This document shows positions 1-8,912 of a DNA stretch of 64,000 nt, piece by piece (position 1 is the first letter of the stretch; each line of letters begins with the position of its first letter). The position numbers were made by a program, and so were the translations under genes. The notes beneath the pieces are model-generated. The model did no database searches and was not told the DNA's origin. It saw nothing but the letters and a program-made list of their open reading frames with translations. This stretch comes from WTFV01 sp965200895 (GTDB lineage Bacteria > Acidobacteriota > Vicinamibacteria > Vicinamibacterales > UBA8438), in contig CBDAVM010000001.1 in assembly GCA_965200895.1 (NCBI GenBank), forward strand, positions 1 through 64,000, written 5' to 3'.

Positions 1-19
1 CAGACGACCTTCCCGGAGC

Positions 20-2955
20 ACATCCGCGGGGTCTACCCCCGCGGCCTCATTGAAGCACGGATGTTGATCGAGGTGCTGTTGCAGGAACGATGACACATCC
101 GCGGGGTCTACCCCCGCGGCCTCATTGAAGCCATTGACCGTGACCGGTACCCGGACGAACTTGCCGGAACATCCGCGGGGTCTACCCCCGCGGCCTCATT
201 GAAGCATCGCGACCGGGCCGTAGTGCTGCACACCGGCCGTGGTGACATCCGCGGGGTCTACCCCCGCGGCCTCATTGAAGCAGCAGCAGGGCGCGGTTGG
301 ACACGGCGGACTTTAGCGACATCCGCGGGGTCTACCCCCGCGGCCTCATTGAAGCGTCCACAGGCGACCCCGCTCGGGCGAAGATTGCCAAACATCCGCG
401 GGGTCTACCCCCGCGGCCTCATTGAAGCTCCGGAGAGCCGGCGACTGTCACCGTGTACGTCAATGCACATCCGCGGGGTCTACCCCCGCGGCCTCATTGA
501 AGCGAGGACCAGCTACGGGCAGCGGAAGAGGCCGCGAGAGAACATCCGCGGGGTCTACCCCCGCGGCCTCATTGAAGCAGTTTCGCCCGGGTGGCACGAC
601 CAACAGCGTCCCGTCTACATCCGCGGGGTCTACCCCCGCGGCCTCATTGAAGCAGGTCCAACAACATCGCTCTCAAGAAGCAGCTCGAGGCACATCCGCG
701 GGGTCTACCCCCGCGGCCTCATTGAAGCGCGGTCAGTGAGCCCCTGCCGTGGGAATGCCATGGCCTACATCCGCGGGGTCTACCCCCGCGGCCTCATTGA
801 AGCTGGATGATCTCCGTAGGTTCCCATTCTCTATGCGAAACATCCGCGGGGTCTACCCCCGCGGCCTCATTGAAGCTGCCCGAAGACGACGAAAAGGTCA
901 CCCGGTCGAACCGTACATCCGCGGGGTCTACCCCCGCGGCCTCATTGAAGCACCTCTGGTGAGATCGTCAATTTGCGGAGGGCACCCCACATCCGCGGGG
1001 TCTACCCCCGCGGCCTCATTGAAGCGCGGAGGGGCGTCACTCCGGTTACGGAAGTAGTATAACATCCGCGGGGTCTACCCCCGCGGCCTCATTGAAGCAT
1101 CCGCTTCCTCATCCGTCATGACTTCGATCTTCTCTCCCACATCCGCGGGGTCTACCCCCGCGGCCTCATTGAAGCGGCGGGTACCGAATGAGCGCCCGCG
1201 TCCCGGCGCCGAGACATCCGCGGGGTCTACCCCCGCGGCCTCATTGAAGCGCGTGTGATCTGGCCGAAGTACCGTGTGCGAGCGACACATCCGCGGGGTC
1301 TACCCCCGCGGCCTCATTGAAGCGTGCTCGCCCGTGACAGCATGTGGCCATCGGTGGCCGTACATCCGCGGGGTCTACCCCCGCGGCCTCATTGAAGCGT
1401 GCCGCGACGCGACTGGGTCGGCCGCGTCATCGAGACATCCGCGGGGTCTACCCCCGCGGCCTCATTGAAGCGGCAAGCCTGCTTTTTTGTTCAGATAGAT
1501 CTGGTGACGTACATCCGCGGGGTCTACCCCCGCGGCCTCATTGAAGCCAACCTGACTCCACGCCCATTCCGCTGCGACGCGGAAACATCCGCGGGGTCTA
1601 CCCCCGCGGCCTCATTGAAGCCCTTAGCCATTTTTGGCTACCTCCTGCTGGGAAGTTGAGACATCCGCGGGGTCTACCCCCGCGGCCTCATTGAAGCGAA
1701 AGCGACTGCCACTCAAGAGCAGAGACCACCTCACATCCGCGGGGTCTACCCCCGCGGCCTCATTGAAGCCTCTTGAGACTCATGACACGATCCGTTCCGC
1801 AGTCGAACATCCGCGGGGTCTACCCCCGCGGCCTCATTGAAGCGAGCAGATCCGCATTCCGGTCCATTGTTGGGCGCCGGAACATCCGCGGGGTCTACCC
1901 CCGCGGTTTCATTGAAGCTAGTCGACAGAGTCATTACTCTCATCGACCGTCGTCGAACATCCGCGGGGTCTACCCCCGCGGCCTCATTGAAGCATCCAGG
2001 GGGTCAACGAGCGGCTGAGAATCAGGGACACATCCGCGGGGTCTACCCCCGCGGCCTCATTGAAGCAAGGAGGACGGCCTGTCGGACATGGACGGGCAGG
2101 GCAAACATCCGCGGGGTCTACCCCCGCGGCCTCATTGAAGCCCGCGGGGGCATGAAGGCGAGATAGAAGGTGCCTGGTACATCCGCGGGGTCTACCCCCG
2201 CGGCCTCATTGAAGCGTGGGTATGCCGCTTCCACCTTGGCGGCGCCGCCAGGATATCCGCGGGGTCTACCCCCGCGGCCTCATTGAAGCTTCAGGACGGC
2301 GCGGGCGGCGAGGCCGCCGGGTGGAAACATCCGCGGGGTCTACCCCAGCGGCCTCATTGAAGCACGACCGCCGGCATGTTGACCGTCGAGCCGCCAGTGA
2401 ACATCCGCGGGGTCTACCCCCGCGGCCTCATTGAAGCGGCCGTGAGCGTTTCCGCGTCTACGCCGACTGCGGTAACATCCGCGGGGTCTACCCCGCGGCC
2501 TCATTGAAGCTTGACACTCTGCGTATACTGATCGGATATGTGAGAAAACATCCGCGGGGTCTACCCCAGCGGCCTCATTGAAGCGGCTAGTGTCTAAGGT
2601 ATGCAATCCGGCGTTTCCAACATCCGCGGGGTCTACCCCCGCGGCCTCATTGAAGCCACTCGCCAGGCTCCGTAAGGACCCGCTCAACCGAACATCCGCG
2701 GGGTCTACCCCCGCGGCCTCATTGAAGCATCTTCGATCTGGACTTCACGCCACGGCTGCGCGCTGGCACATCCGCGGGGTCTACCCCAGCGGCCTCATTG
2801 AAGCTACTAGCCCGCGATATCGTAGGCATCAGCTCTTACGACCGTACATCCGCGGGGTCTACCCCCGCGGCCTCATTGAAGCGGCCGGGTCGGACGTGTA
2901 GGCGCGTAGGTTCTACGCACATCCGCGGGGTCTACCCCCGCGGCCTCATTGAAGC
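20..2955 (+). CRISPR. CRISPR array, main block (40 repeats)
   Basis: Forty copies of a 37-bp repeat alternate with unique spacers of about 35-41 bp, giving a 72-78 bp period. The first repeat starts at 20 and the last of this block at 2919; the array continues off the left edge. The repeat begins ACATCCGCGG, carries a strong internal palindrome (CCGCGGGG-TCTA-CCCCCGCGG) and ends CCTCATTGAAGC. The ATTGAA-type 3' end suggests transcription on the plus strand, placing the leader to the left. Degenerate copies sit in the right half: 1882 (two-base change), 2253, 2327, 2475 (one-base deletion), 2548 and 2768, fitting the leader-distal end. No cas gene is in the window, so the subtype cannot be assigned. 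Confidence 0.98.
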
Positions 2956-3089
2956 ACTGGGGCGTCTGTTGGCGACAAGTGTAAATCTCCCATTTATGGC
3001 AACCGAAAACTGCACACATTGCTGGTGGTCGGGAGCCGGTTTGCGTCCCACGATGTTGGGGAATCCAACAGCGAGGGGGCGGGGCGCAG

Positions 3090-4117
3090 ATGCATGGATG
3101 GGAGACGAGGATGCTGCTGAAGCACTACCTGGAGCGGGGCGTCTCGAAGGCGGCGTTGGCGAGACGCTTCGGAGTGAGCCGGCGCACGATCCACGCGTGG
3201 GTTGAGACGGGCCAGCTCGACCGCGACCTGTCGTCGGGCCACTCGCGCTACGCGCCGCGGCCAGCGGCGCCGCAGAAGCTGGCGCCCTACATGGGGATCA
3301 TTACGGCGCGCCTGGAGGAGTTCCCGGAGTTGTCGGCCAAGCGCTTGTTCGACGAAATTCGGGCGTCCGGCTACCCTGGCGGCTACAGCCGCGTGCGGGA
3401 CTACGTCCGGACGGTGCGCCCACGTCCGGCGGCCGAGCGGGTAGTGCGGTTCGAGACACCGCCGGGACATCAGGGCCCGGTGGACTTCGGGACGTTCGCG
3501 CTACCCTGGGGCCGCCGGCATGCCCTGGTGGTGGTTCTGAGCCACTCACGGCTGCTGTGGCTGCACTTCTACTCTACCAGCGGCAGACGATGGCGGTGCT
3601 GACCGCGGGGCTGGAGCGCGCGTTCGCGCGCTTCGGCGGCGTGCCCCGCGAGCTGTTGTTCGACCAGATGCGTGCGGTGGTGCTGTCGGACGGCCGGGTG
3701 GGCGGCGGCGAGTTGGTGCTCAACGCGGAGTTTCTGCGCTTTGCCGCGCACTGGGGGTTTCATCCGCGGGCCTGCCGGCCGTATCGAGCGCAGACGAAGG
3801 GCAAGGTGGAGCGGCCGATCCGCTATATCCGGGACGGCTTCTTCTACGGCCGCACGTTCCTCAACGACGACGACCTCAACGCGCAGGCAGCGCACTGGCT
3901 GGAGCAGACGGCCAACGTGCGCCGGCACGGCACGACGGGCGAGCGTCCGGTGGACCGCTTCACGCGGGCCGAGCGTGAGGAGCTGCGGCCCCTGGCGGCG
4001 TGTCCCTACCGGCGCGTCGGCGTGCGCTCCACACCGGCGCCGGTCCCGCGGCTCGTGGCCGAGACGGTCAAGGTCGAGCGCCGCGCGTTGCGCGTCTACG
4101 CGGAGGCGGCGCGATGA
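3090..4117 (+). pseudogene. istA: IS21 transposase IstA, frameshifted
   Basis: The first frame (3090-3602) gives an N-terminal helix-turn-helix (ARRFGVSRRTIHAW) and the start of an rve-type DDE core (PVDFG). The second frame continues with FDQMRAVV and KGKVERPIRYIRDGF, holding the later catalytic acids, and ends by overlapping istB (ATGA). The frame change lies where CTACT is duplicated in tandem (about 3569-3580). Removing those 5 bp restores a continuous LHFYQRQTMAVL reading. The full-length protein would be about 340 residues, normal for IstA. As it stands the transposase should be inactive, so this copy is probably fixed unless helped in trans. The interpretation as a 5-bp duplication is direct from sequence. 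Confidence 0.93.
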
Positions 4118-4911
4118 AGGCCGCGGAAGGCAACCGGCGCGACCGGCTGCGGGCGATGCTGGCGGACCTGAAGATGCCGGGCGCGCTTGAAGCGGTCGAT
4201 GGCGTGTTGGCCCAGGTCGACAGCGGCGCGGTGACCGCCGGCGAAGCGATCGAGTTGATGCGCAACGCGCAGATCGCGTTGCGCAACAACCGGCGGCTGC
4301 AGGCGGCGATGCGCTCCTCGCGTCTACCGGCCGTCAAGACGCTGGCGCAGTTCGACTTCAGCTTCCAGCCGAGCGTCAAGCGCGAGCAGGTCGAGAGCCT
4401 GCACGAGCTGGGATTCGTTGACCGCGCCGAGAACGTGATCCTGCTGGGTCCGCCCGGCGTAGGCAAGACGTACTTGGCGATCAGCCTCGCGGTGACGGCC
4501 GCCGAGGCCGGCCGCCGCGTCTACTACGGCACGCTGGCGAGCCTGATCAACTCGCTCAGCGAAGCGAGGGCCGCAGGCGAGTTGACCCGGCGGCTGCGGG
4601 TGCTGACGCATCCGGCGTTGTTGGTCGTCGACGAGATCGGCTACCTGCCGGTGACGCAGGACGGCGCCGTGCTCTTCTTCCAGTTGATCAACGCCCGGCA
4701 CGAGCGGGCGTCGACGGTGCTGACCTCGAACAAGGGCTTCGAGGAATGGGGCAGCGTGCTTGGCGACGAGGTGATGGCAGCAGCGCTCATCGACCGGCTG
4801 TTGCACCACTGCCACGTGGTCAACATCCGCGGCAACAGCTACCGGCTGCGGGAACAGCAGGAGTGGCTGCGGACCGCGGCAGACAAGCGCCGCGAGGGAG
4901 TCGCGACGTGA
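4114..4911 (+). CDS. istB: IS21 helper ATPase IstB
   Basis: This 265-residue AAA+ ATPase assists IstA in target selection and strand transfer. Walker A is visible (GPPGVGKTYLA, about residue 113) and Walker B as LLVVDEIGYLP (about 170). The N-terminal region has the usual IstB helices before the ATPase core. The start ATG at 4114 overlaps the istA stop, implying translational coupling. Length and motifs match intact IstB proteins, so this gene looks functional although its partner istA is frameshifted. After the stop, 4912-5042 is non-coding IS sequence leading to the right-end repeats. Confidence 0.95.
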   Translation: MKAAEGNRRDRLRAMLADLKMPGALEAVDGVLAQVDSGAVTAGEAIELMRNAQIALRNNRRLQAAMRSSRLPAVKTLAQFDFSFQPSVKREQVESLHELGFVDRAENVILLGPPGVGKTYLAISLAVTAAEAGRRVYYGTLASLINSLSEARAAGELTRRLRVLTHPALLVVDEIGYLPVTQDGAVLFFQLINARHERASTVLTSNKGFEEWGSVLGDEVMAAALIDRLLHHCHVVNIRGNSYRLREQQEWLRTAADKRREGVAT

Positions 4912-5111
4912 CCACCAAGCCGACGGTCTCGCGACGCGTTTCGGGCCGGACTCCGGTCGCTCCGCTCCCTACGTCCGACCCGAAACGCGCGGTGGACACC
5001 AACGGGAGAACGTCAGATCCGACCGCGCCGGCCTCGCTGAAAGTGTGCAGTTTTCAGTTGCCAAAAGTGTGCAGTTTTCAGTTGCCATTGACAAGCTTCC
5101 CAACCGTGGGC

Positions 5112-5222
5112 ACATCCGCGGGGTCTACCCCCGCGGCCTCATTGAAGCGGCCGGAAGCCGGTTGCCTGGTGCACCGTGTCCAGCGACATCCGCGGGGTCT
5201 ACCCCCGCGGCCTCATTGAAGC
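5112..5222 (+). CRISPR. CRISPR array, tail block beyond the IS (2 repeats)
   Basis: Two perfect copies of the same 37-bp repeat (5112-5148 and 5186-5222) flank one 37-bp spacer. Together with the half-spacers at 2956-2979 and 5094-5111 they show the array was continuous before the IS21 insertion. The last repeat is followed at once by the remnant of a host gene, so this is the trailer end. The two terminal repeats are not degenerate, although several repeats further left are. Confidence 0.97.
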
Positions 5223-5414
5223 TCCGGCAGATCCCACGCCCAGCAGATCGTGTGCGCGACGACGCTCTCTCGCATGAGCCGCCGGTTCGTTCAGGCGGTC
5301 GTGGTCAGCACGCTGGAGGGGCAGACGCTCTATCGGGACGCCTATCGCATGCTTGGTATCTCCAGGACCGAGACCTTCGACCGCCTCGGACGTGAAGTCG
5401 GGGCGTTGTCGTGA
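5223..5414 (+). pseudogene. C-terminal remnant of an ImmA/IrrE-type metallopeptidase
   Basis: Immediately after the last CRISPR repeat an open frame reads AQQIVCATTLSR then SRRFVQAVV, TLYRDAYRMLGISR and ends REVGALS. This resembles the C-terminal tail of ImmA/IrrE-family proteins (SRRF...LYRDAYRLLG), which often pair with DUF4411 PIN-like proteins. The N-terminal HTH and HEXXH part is missing; the frame runs straight out of the CRISPR repeat. An ATG at 5274 could allow a 46-residue product, but there is no sign this is a real gene. It overlaps the next fragment by GTGA, keeping the original operon spacing. The family call rests on remembered motif similarity. Confidence 0.6.
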
Positions 5415-5632
5415 TCCGGTACCTCCTCGACGCAAACGTCTTCATTCAGGCCAAGAATCTCCACTACGGCTTCGACTTCTGCCCCGCATTCTGGGACTGG
5501 CTGATCCGCAGGAACGAGGACGGAACGGTGGCGAGCGTCGAGAAGGTCGCCGATGAACTCCATGCCGTTGACGACGATCACGACGCACTGTACAGGATCG
5601 CACGTGCGGAACGGGCGGGCGCGGGCGGCTGA
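5411..5632 (+). pseudogene. Truncated DUF4411 (PIN-like toxin) gene
   Basis: The frame starts with a GTG overlapping the previous stop and reads YLLDANVFIQAKNLHYGFDF then CPAFWDWL. This is the hallmark N-terminus of DUF4411 PIN-like proteins, with the first catalytic Asp in LLDAN. The family is usually about 160 residues, but here similarity stops near residue 50 (KVADEL) and the frame ends at 73 with unrelated residues. The later acidic residues of the nuclease site are missing, so it is probably dead. With the upstream ImmA/IrrE tail it looks like a toxin-antitoxin-like operon broken at both ends. Confidence 0.7.
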
Positions 5633-5684
5633 CGGGGCGTGATTCTCGGGCGGGCGGTGGGCTGCGCCGGGAGCAACGGGGTGG

Positions 5685-6086
5685 TCAGTCGACCGGGTTG
5701 GCTGGCGCAGTCCGTTCGAGGAGCTGGAGCAGCATTCCGCGGAGTTCGCGGATGTCGGTCTGCGTTTCGGCGTGGCGTCCGCGGATCTCGGCCTGCAAGT
5801 CGGCACGCATCGAGTGCATCTCGGTGCGGAGCTCGGTGCGGAGCTCCTGCATCTCAGTGCGGAGCTCGGTGCGCATCTCGCGCATGTCGATCTGCAACTG
5901 GCCCATCTGGGCGTTGGTGTCGTCGATCCGGGCGTTGATGACCAGGAGCGCGGTGCTGGTGAGAGTGACCAGCAGGATTCCGAGGGCGACGCCGGTGGTG
6001 ACGATCCACTTGGCGTCGGCCGAGAGTCTCGGCTGCCTTTCGGGGCTGTCAACGTGCTCGGCGACGGGCGCGGTGGGGTCGGCCAT
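5685..6086 (-). CDS. Small membrane-anchored coiled-coil protein (paralog 1)
   Basis: 133 residues. A polar N-terminus (MADPTAPVAEH) ends in LSADAKWIV, followed by one transmembrane helix (about residues 33-55) and a charged coiled coil rich in RTEMxELRTEL-type repeats, ending LLQLLERTAPANPVD. A near twin lies at 18962-19303 and shares the LSADAKWIV motif, the membrane helix, the DTQTDIRELRG motif and the C-terminus. The start was chosen because MAD is shared by both copies. The family looks like the small DUF1640/bdr-like TM plus coiled-coil proteins, but I cannot name a function. It is oriented away from the neighbouring transposon. Confidence 0.8.
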   Translation of the reverse strand: MADPTAPVAEHVDSPERQPRLSADAKWIVTTGVALGILLVTLTSTALLVINARIDDTNAQMGQLQIDMREMRTELRTEMQELRTELRTEMHSMRADLQAEIRGRHAETQTDIRELRGMLLQLLERTAPANPVD

Positions 6087-6099
6087 GTCGTCGACGTTC

Positions 6100-6117
6100 C
6101 TTGACGTGATTCTACAC
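6100..6117 (-). promoter_or_regulatory. Conserved promoter/leader of the coiled-coil paralog
   Basis: Read on the minus strand, GTGTAGAATCACGTCAAG stands just upstream of the paralog 1 start. The identical 18-mer lies upstream of paralog 2 at 18929-18946. It contains a -10-like TAGAAT and is followed by an AAGG/AAGGGAG purine run. Conservation between two otherwise separate loci suggests a retained promoter or a duplicated segment. Confidence 0.55.
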
Positions 6118-6143
6118 GGGATTCGAGATGGCGGTGACTCGGT

Positions 6144-8566
6144 CCTAGCGCTCAATCACAGTTGACACAGGCCGTGGCTCAGTGTAAAAGGTTTCTGTGC
6201 GTGTTGGCCTGCGGATGTTGCAGCCGGAGACGGTGGGCTGGCTGCGGCAGGAGTTGGTTCGGGGGTCGTTGTCGCGTGCGGCGCTGAGCCGTGGTCTTTG
6301 CGAACGCGACGGGTGGCGCAACGCGCGTGGGTCGCTGTGCTCGGCGTCGGCGCGGAAGGCTTTGCCTGGCTTGGCGGCGGAGCTGGGCCTGCCTCTGCCG
6401 TCGGCGCAGCCGGGTCCGCCGGTGGGTTGTGTGGTCGGGGTCGGGTCTGAGATTTCGCTGACCGAGTTTGCGGGCAGCCTGTCGTCGTTGGGGGAGGTTC
6501 ACCTGCGGTTGGCGGAGACGGCGCTTGCGCGTCAGCGGTGTTGTGCACTTCTGGCGGCTGCGCATCCTTTGGGCCGTTGTCGGGCTCCGGGCTGCCGGGT
6601 GACGTATCTGGTGGATTCTTCGGCGGGCGCGTTGGGTGTTTTGAGCTTTGTGTCGGCTCCGCTTCGTCTGGGTCCTCGGGACGCGCATCTGGGCTGGGAC
6701 GCTCGGACGCGGGGGGCACGGATTGGTCAGGTGGTATTGAACGACCGATTCCTGCTGCTTCCCGGGGTTCGTGTTCCGCACTTGGCGTCGCAGGTTCTGG
6801 GCCGTGCGGTGGGTCGTTTGGCGTCGGACTGGGCATTGTGTCACGGGGTTCGTCCGGTTCTGGTGGAGACGTGCGTGGCGTCGTCTCGTCGTGGCACGAG
6901 CTATCGGGCGTCGGGCTGGCGGTGTGTGGGCCGTACGGCGGGTCGTCCTCCGGGGTCATCGGTTTCTGTGGAGCCGAAGGATGTCTGGCTTCGGGGCCTG
7001 GCCCCGGACTGGGCGGAGACGCTGCGTCGGGCTGCGCCCAGGGAGTTGGGTTCGTTTCCGGGGTTGGGGGAGGAGGCTGCGGGCGCCGGCAGTTGGTCTC
7101 GGTGCGAGTATTCGCGTTCGGACCTGGCCGACGGTCGGCTGCGTCGTCGTCTGGCGCAGATGGGTGCGGCCTGGGAGCAACATCCTGGTGCGCCTCTGCC
7201 GGCGGTGTTTGCCGGCAGCGCCGAGCAACAGGCGGCCTACCGTTTCCTGCACAATGGAGCGGTGAGTAGCGCGGACATTCTGCAACCGCATCGGGAGGCG
7301 CTGGTCGAGCGCAGCCGTGCGGAGTCGGTGGTGCTGCTGGTGCAGGACACGACGACGCTCAACTACACGGGTCTTCGGGACAGCACGACCGGGCTGGGGC
7401 CGCTGGGAGAACGGTCTGGCGGCGGTCGGGGTCTGTTCGTGCACGCGGCGGTGGCGTTCACCGAGGGGCGCCGGCCGTTGGGGGTGAGCGGTCTGGAGAC
7501 GTGGGCGCGGCCGGATGGCGCGCCCACGTCCGAGCGCGCATTGGAGAGCCGGCGCTGGTTCCGGGGATTCGACCAGGGTCGCGAATTGGGGCGGGCGTGT
7601 CCGGGCACGCGGGTGGTCGTGGTCGGCGACCGCGAGAGTGACATCCATGCGCTGTTGCAGTGGCAGGCGCAGCATGCGGCTGAAGCGGGGCTGGTGGTGC
7701 GGGCCTGCGCCAGCCGGCGGCGGCGGGTGAAAGTATGGGACGAGCGGTTGCGGGCGATGATGCTCCGGCCGCTGGCGTCTCAGCCGGACTTCGAGACCCC
7801 GGTGCGCACCAACCGGCCGGTGCACATCGACTCGCAGGGCGGCAAGCGGGCGCGCGAGGCGCGCACGGCGCGGACCGAGTTGCGCATCGGGCGGGTGCAG
7901 GTGCAGCCGCCCAAGGACCAGACCGACGCGGCGCCGCTGACGGCCTGGGTGGTGCGGGTGCTCGAAACCGACCCGCCGCCGGGACACGAGCCGCTCGAAT
8001 GGCTGCTGGTGTCGAGCGAAGGCGGCCCGACGGCCGAATGGGCCGAGCGCATTGTCGGCTGGTATGAGACCCGCTGGGGCATCGAAGAGTATTTCCGGGT
8101 GCTCAAGAGCGGCGCCCGCATCGAGGACCGGCGCTTGCAGGAAGCCGACGCGCTGGCCAAGTGCCTGGCCTTCGACGCCATCACCGCCTGGCGGGTGTGC
8201 TCCCTCAGGGGCTACGCGCGCGACGCGCCCGACACGCCGGCAGCCCAGGTCCTGACCGACGACGAGAAGCGCGTGATCGGAGCCGTCGTGCAGGCCGAAA
8301 GACTGCTGCCGCCAGCCGAACGAGACCGGCCATTGCCGCCCGACATCCGCGCCTGGGTGATGCTGCTGGCGCGCATCGCCGGCTGGCGACCGACAAAGCG
8401 TAGACCGCTGCCGGGCAACGAAGTGCTGTGGCGCGCCTGCGTGCAACTACAGATGATGGTACGAGGAGCCCAAGCCGCCCGCGCACCCTGAACCGCAACC
8501 CGAATCGACGTGGACCGGGCGACCAACGCCGGACCGTTCCTGAGTCAACCGTGATGTAGCGCTAGG
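6144..8566 (+). mobile_element. IS4/Tn5-like insertion element with DruA-domain transposase
   Basis: Imperfect 28-bp terminal inverted repeats bound one long gene: left end CCTAGCGCTCAATCACAG at 6144 and the right end (8539-8566), which in reverse complement starts CCTAGCGCTACATCACGG. I find no clear target-site duplication in the flanks, so the element may be old or the flanks rearranged. The single gene fills most of the element. Confidence 0.85.
6197..8491 (+). CDS. IS4-family transposase with N-terminal DUF4338/DruA-like domain
   Basis: 764 residues, a two-part protein. Residues about 60-270 resemble DUF4338, the domain of Druantia protein DruA: RFLLLPGVRVPHLASQVL, PVLVETCVA and GTSYRASGW are the recognisable blocks. 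From about residue 300 it is a Tn5/IS4-type DDE transposase with QQAAYRFLHN, first Asp in LLVQDTTTLNY, second in VVVGDRESDIH and the signature YETRWGIEEYFRVLK with the catalytic Glu. Tn5 transposase alone is about 476 residues, so the extra N-terminus is a real fusion. The GTG start follows AAAAGG at a good distance; ATG at 6215 is an alternative. No frameshift is seen, so it may be active. Confidence 0.9.
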   Translation: MRVGLRMLQPETVGWLRQELVRGSLSRAALSRGLCERDGWRNARGSLCSASARKALPGLAAELGLPLPSAQPGPPVGCVVGVGSEISLTEFAGSLSSLGEVHLRLAETALARQRCCALLAAAHPLGRCRAPGCRVTYLVDSSAGALGVLSFVSAPLRLGPRDAHLGWDARTRGARIGQVVLNDRFLLLPGVRVPHLASQVLGRAVGRLASDWALCHGVRPVLVETCVASSRRGTSYRASGWRCVGRTAGRPPGSSVSVEPKDVWLRGLAPDWAETLRRAAPRELGSFPGLGEEAAGAGSWSRCEYSRSDLADGRLRRRLAQMGAAWEQHPGAPLPAVFAGSAEQQAAYRFLHNGAVSSADILQPHREALVERSRAESVVLLVQDTTTLNYTGLRDSTTGLGPLGERSGGGRGLFVHAAVAFTEGRRPLGVSGLETWARPDGAPTSERALESRRWFRGFDQGRELGRACPGTRVVVVGDRESDIHALLQWQAQHAAEAGLVVRACASRRRRVKVWDERLRAMMLRPLASQPDFETPVRTNRPVHIDSQGGKRAREARTARTELRIGRVQVQPPKDQTDAAPLTAWVVRVLETDPPPGHEPLEWLLVSSEGGPTAEWAERIVGWYETRWGIEEYFRVLKSGARIEDRRLQEADALAKCLAFDAITAWRVCSLRGYARDAPDTPAAQVLTDDEKRVIGAVVQAERLLPPAERDRPLPPDIRAWVMLLARIAGWRPTKRRPLPGNEVLWRACVQLQMMVRGAQAARAP

Positions 8567-8711
8567 CATGCGGCGCATGCGCCACCGCGCTGCCGGCGCG
8601 ACCGCGCGCTGCACGGGAAACGCGCCTCCAACGCCGCGACGAACGGCCAAGCCGTCCGGGCCGCGGGGGGATTTCGCCACTGGAGCTGGGGCACACCATA
8701 CCATCGTCAGG

Positions 8712-8912
8712 ATGCGCCCGAGCCCTGAACACCTCGACGCGGTCATCGACCTCGTCGTCGAGCGCCTGCACCCCGACCAGGTCATCCTGTTCGGCTCCGC
8801 AGTGCGCGATCGGATGCGCGGGGACAGCGACATCGACCTGCTGGTGAGGAGGGCGCATATTCCTCCGCGAGCCCGGCGAAAGATCGAGACCTGTTCGCAG
8901 CGCTCACGGCGG
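8712..8912 (+). pseudogene. MNT-type nucleotidyltransferase remnant
   Basis: From ATG 8712 the frame reads LDAVIDLVVERLHPDQVILF, then FGSAVRDRMRGDSDIDLLV. This is the minimal nucleotidyltransferase core with GSxxR and DSDIDLL, the metal-binding acidic pair. It then runs into a short palindromic repeat, after which another frame resumes family-like sequence (AKDRDLFAALTAVR) before a second repeat copy. The gene is thus split and frameshifted by the repeats and ends without its C-terminal helices. Such proteins are usually MNT antitoxins paired with HEPN toxins; no HEPN gene is visible here. Confidence 0.75.

Larger units (their letters stand above)
2980..5093 (+). mobile_element. IS21-family element inserted in a CRISPR spacer
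   Basis: The element carries the istA-istB pair typical of IS21 and lies inside one spacer of the CRISPR array. A subterminal motif, GGCAACCGAAAACTGCACAC, occurs near the left end (2998-3017). Two inverted copies (GTGTGCAGTTTTCAGTTGCC) lie at the right end (5043-5062 and 5067-5086), as expected for IS21 multiple end repeats. The left end starts TGTAAATC and the right end reads TTGACA. A 6-bp direct repeat GACAAG at 2974-2979 and 5090-5095 could be the target duplication, which would put the right end at 5089. The exact right boundary (5089 or 5093) is therefore uncertain. Confidence 0.9.

Noticed and set aside
199..2900. Several open frames across the CRISPR array giving repeated IRGVYPRGLIEA-type proteins
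   Set aside because: They are translations of CRISPR repeats in different frames and have no ribosome sites or protein-like variation.
6156..6959. Pro-rich antisense frames within the transposase gene
   Set aside because: Shadows of the GC-rich DruA-like domain region; no start context or homology.
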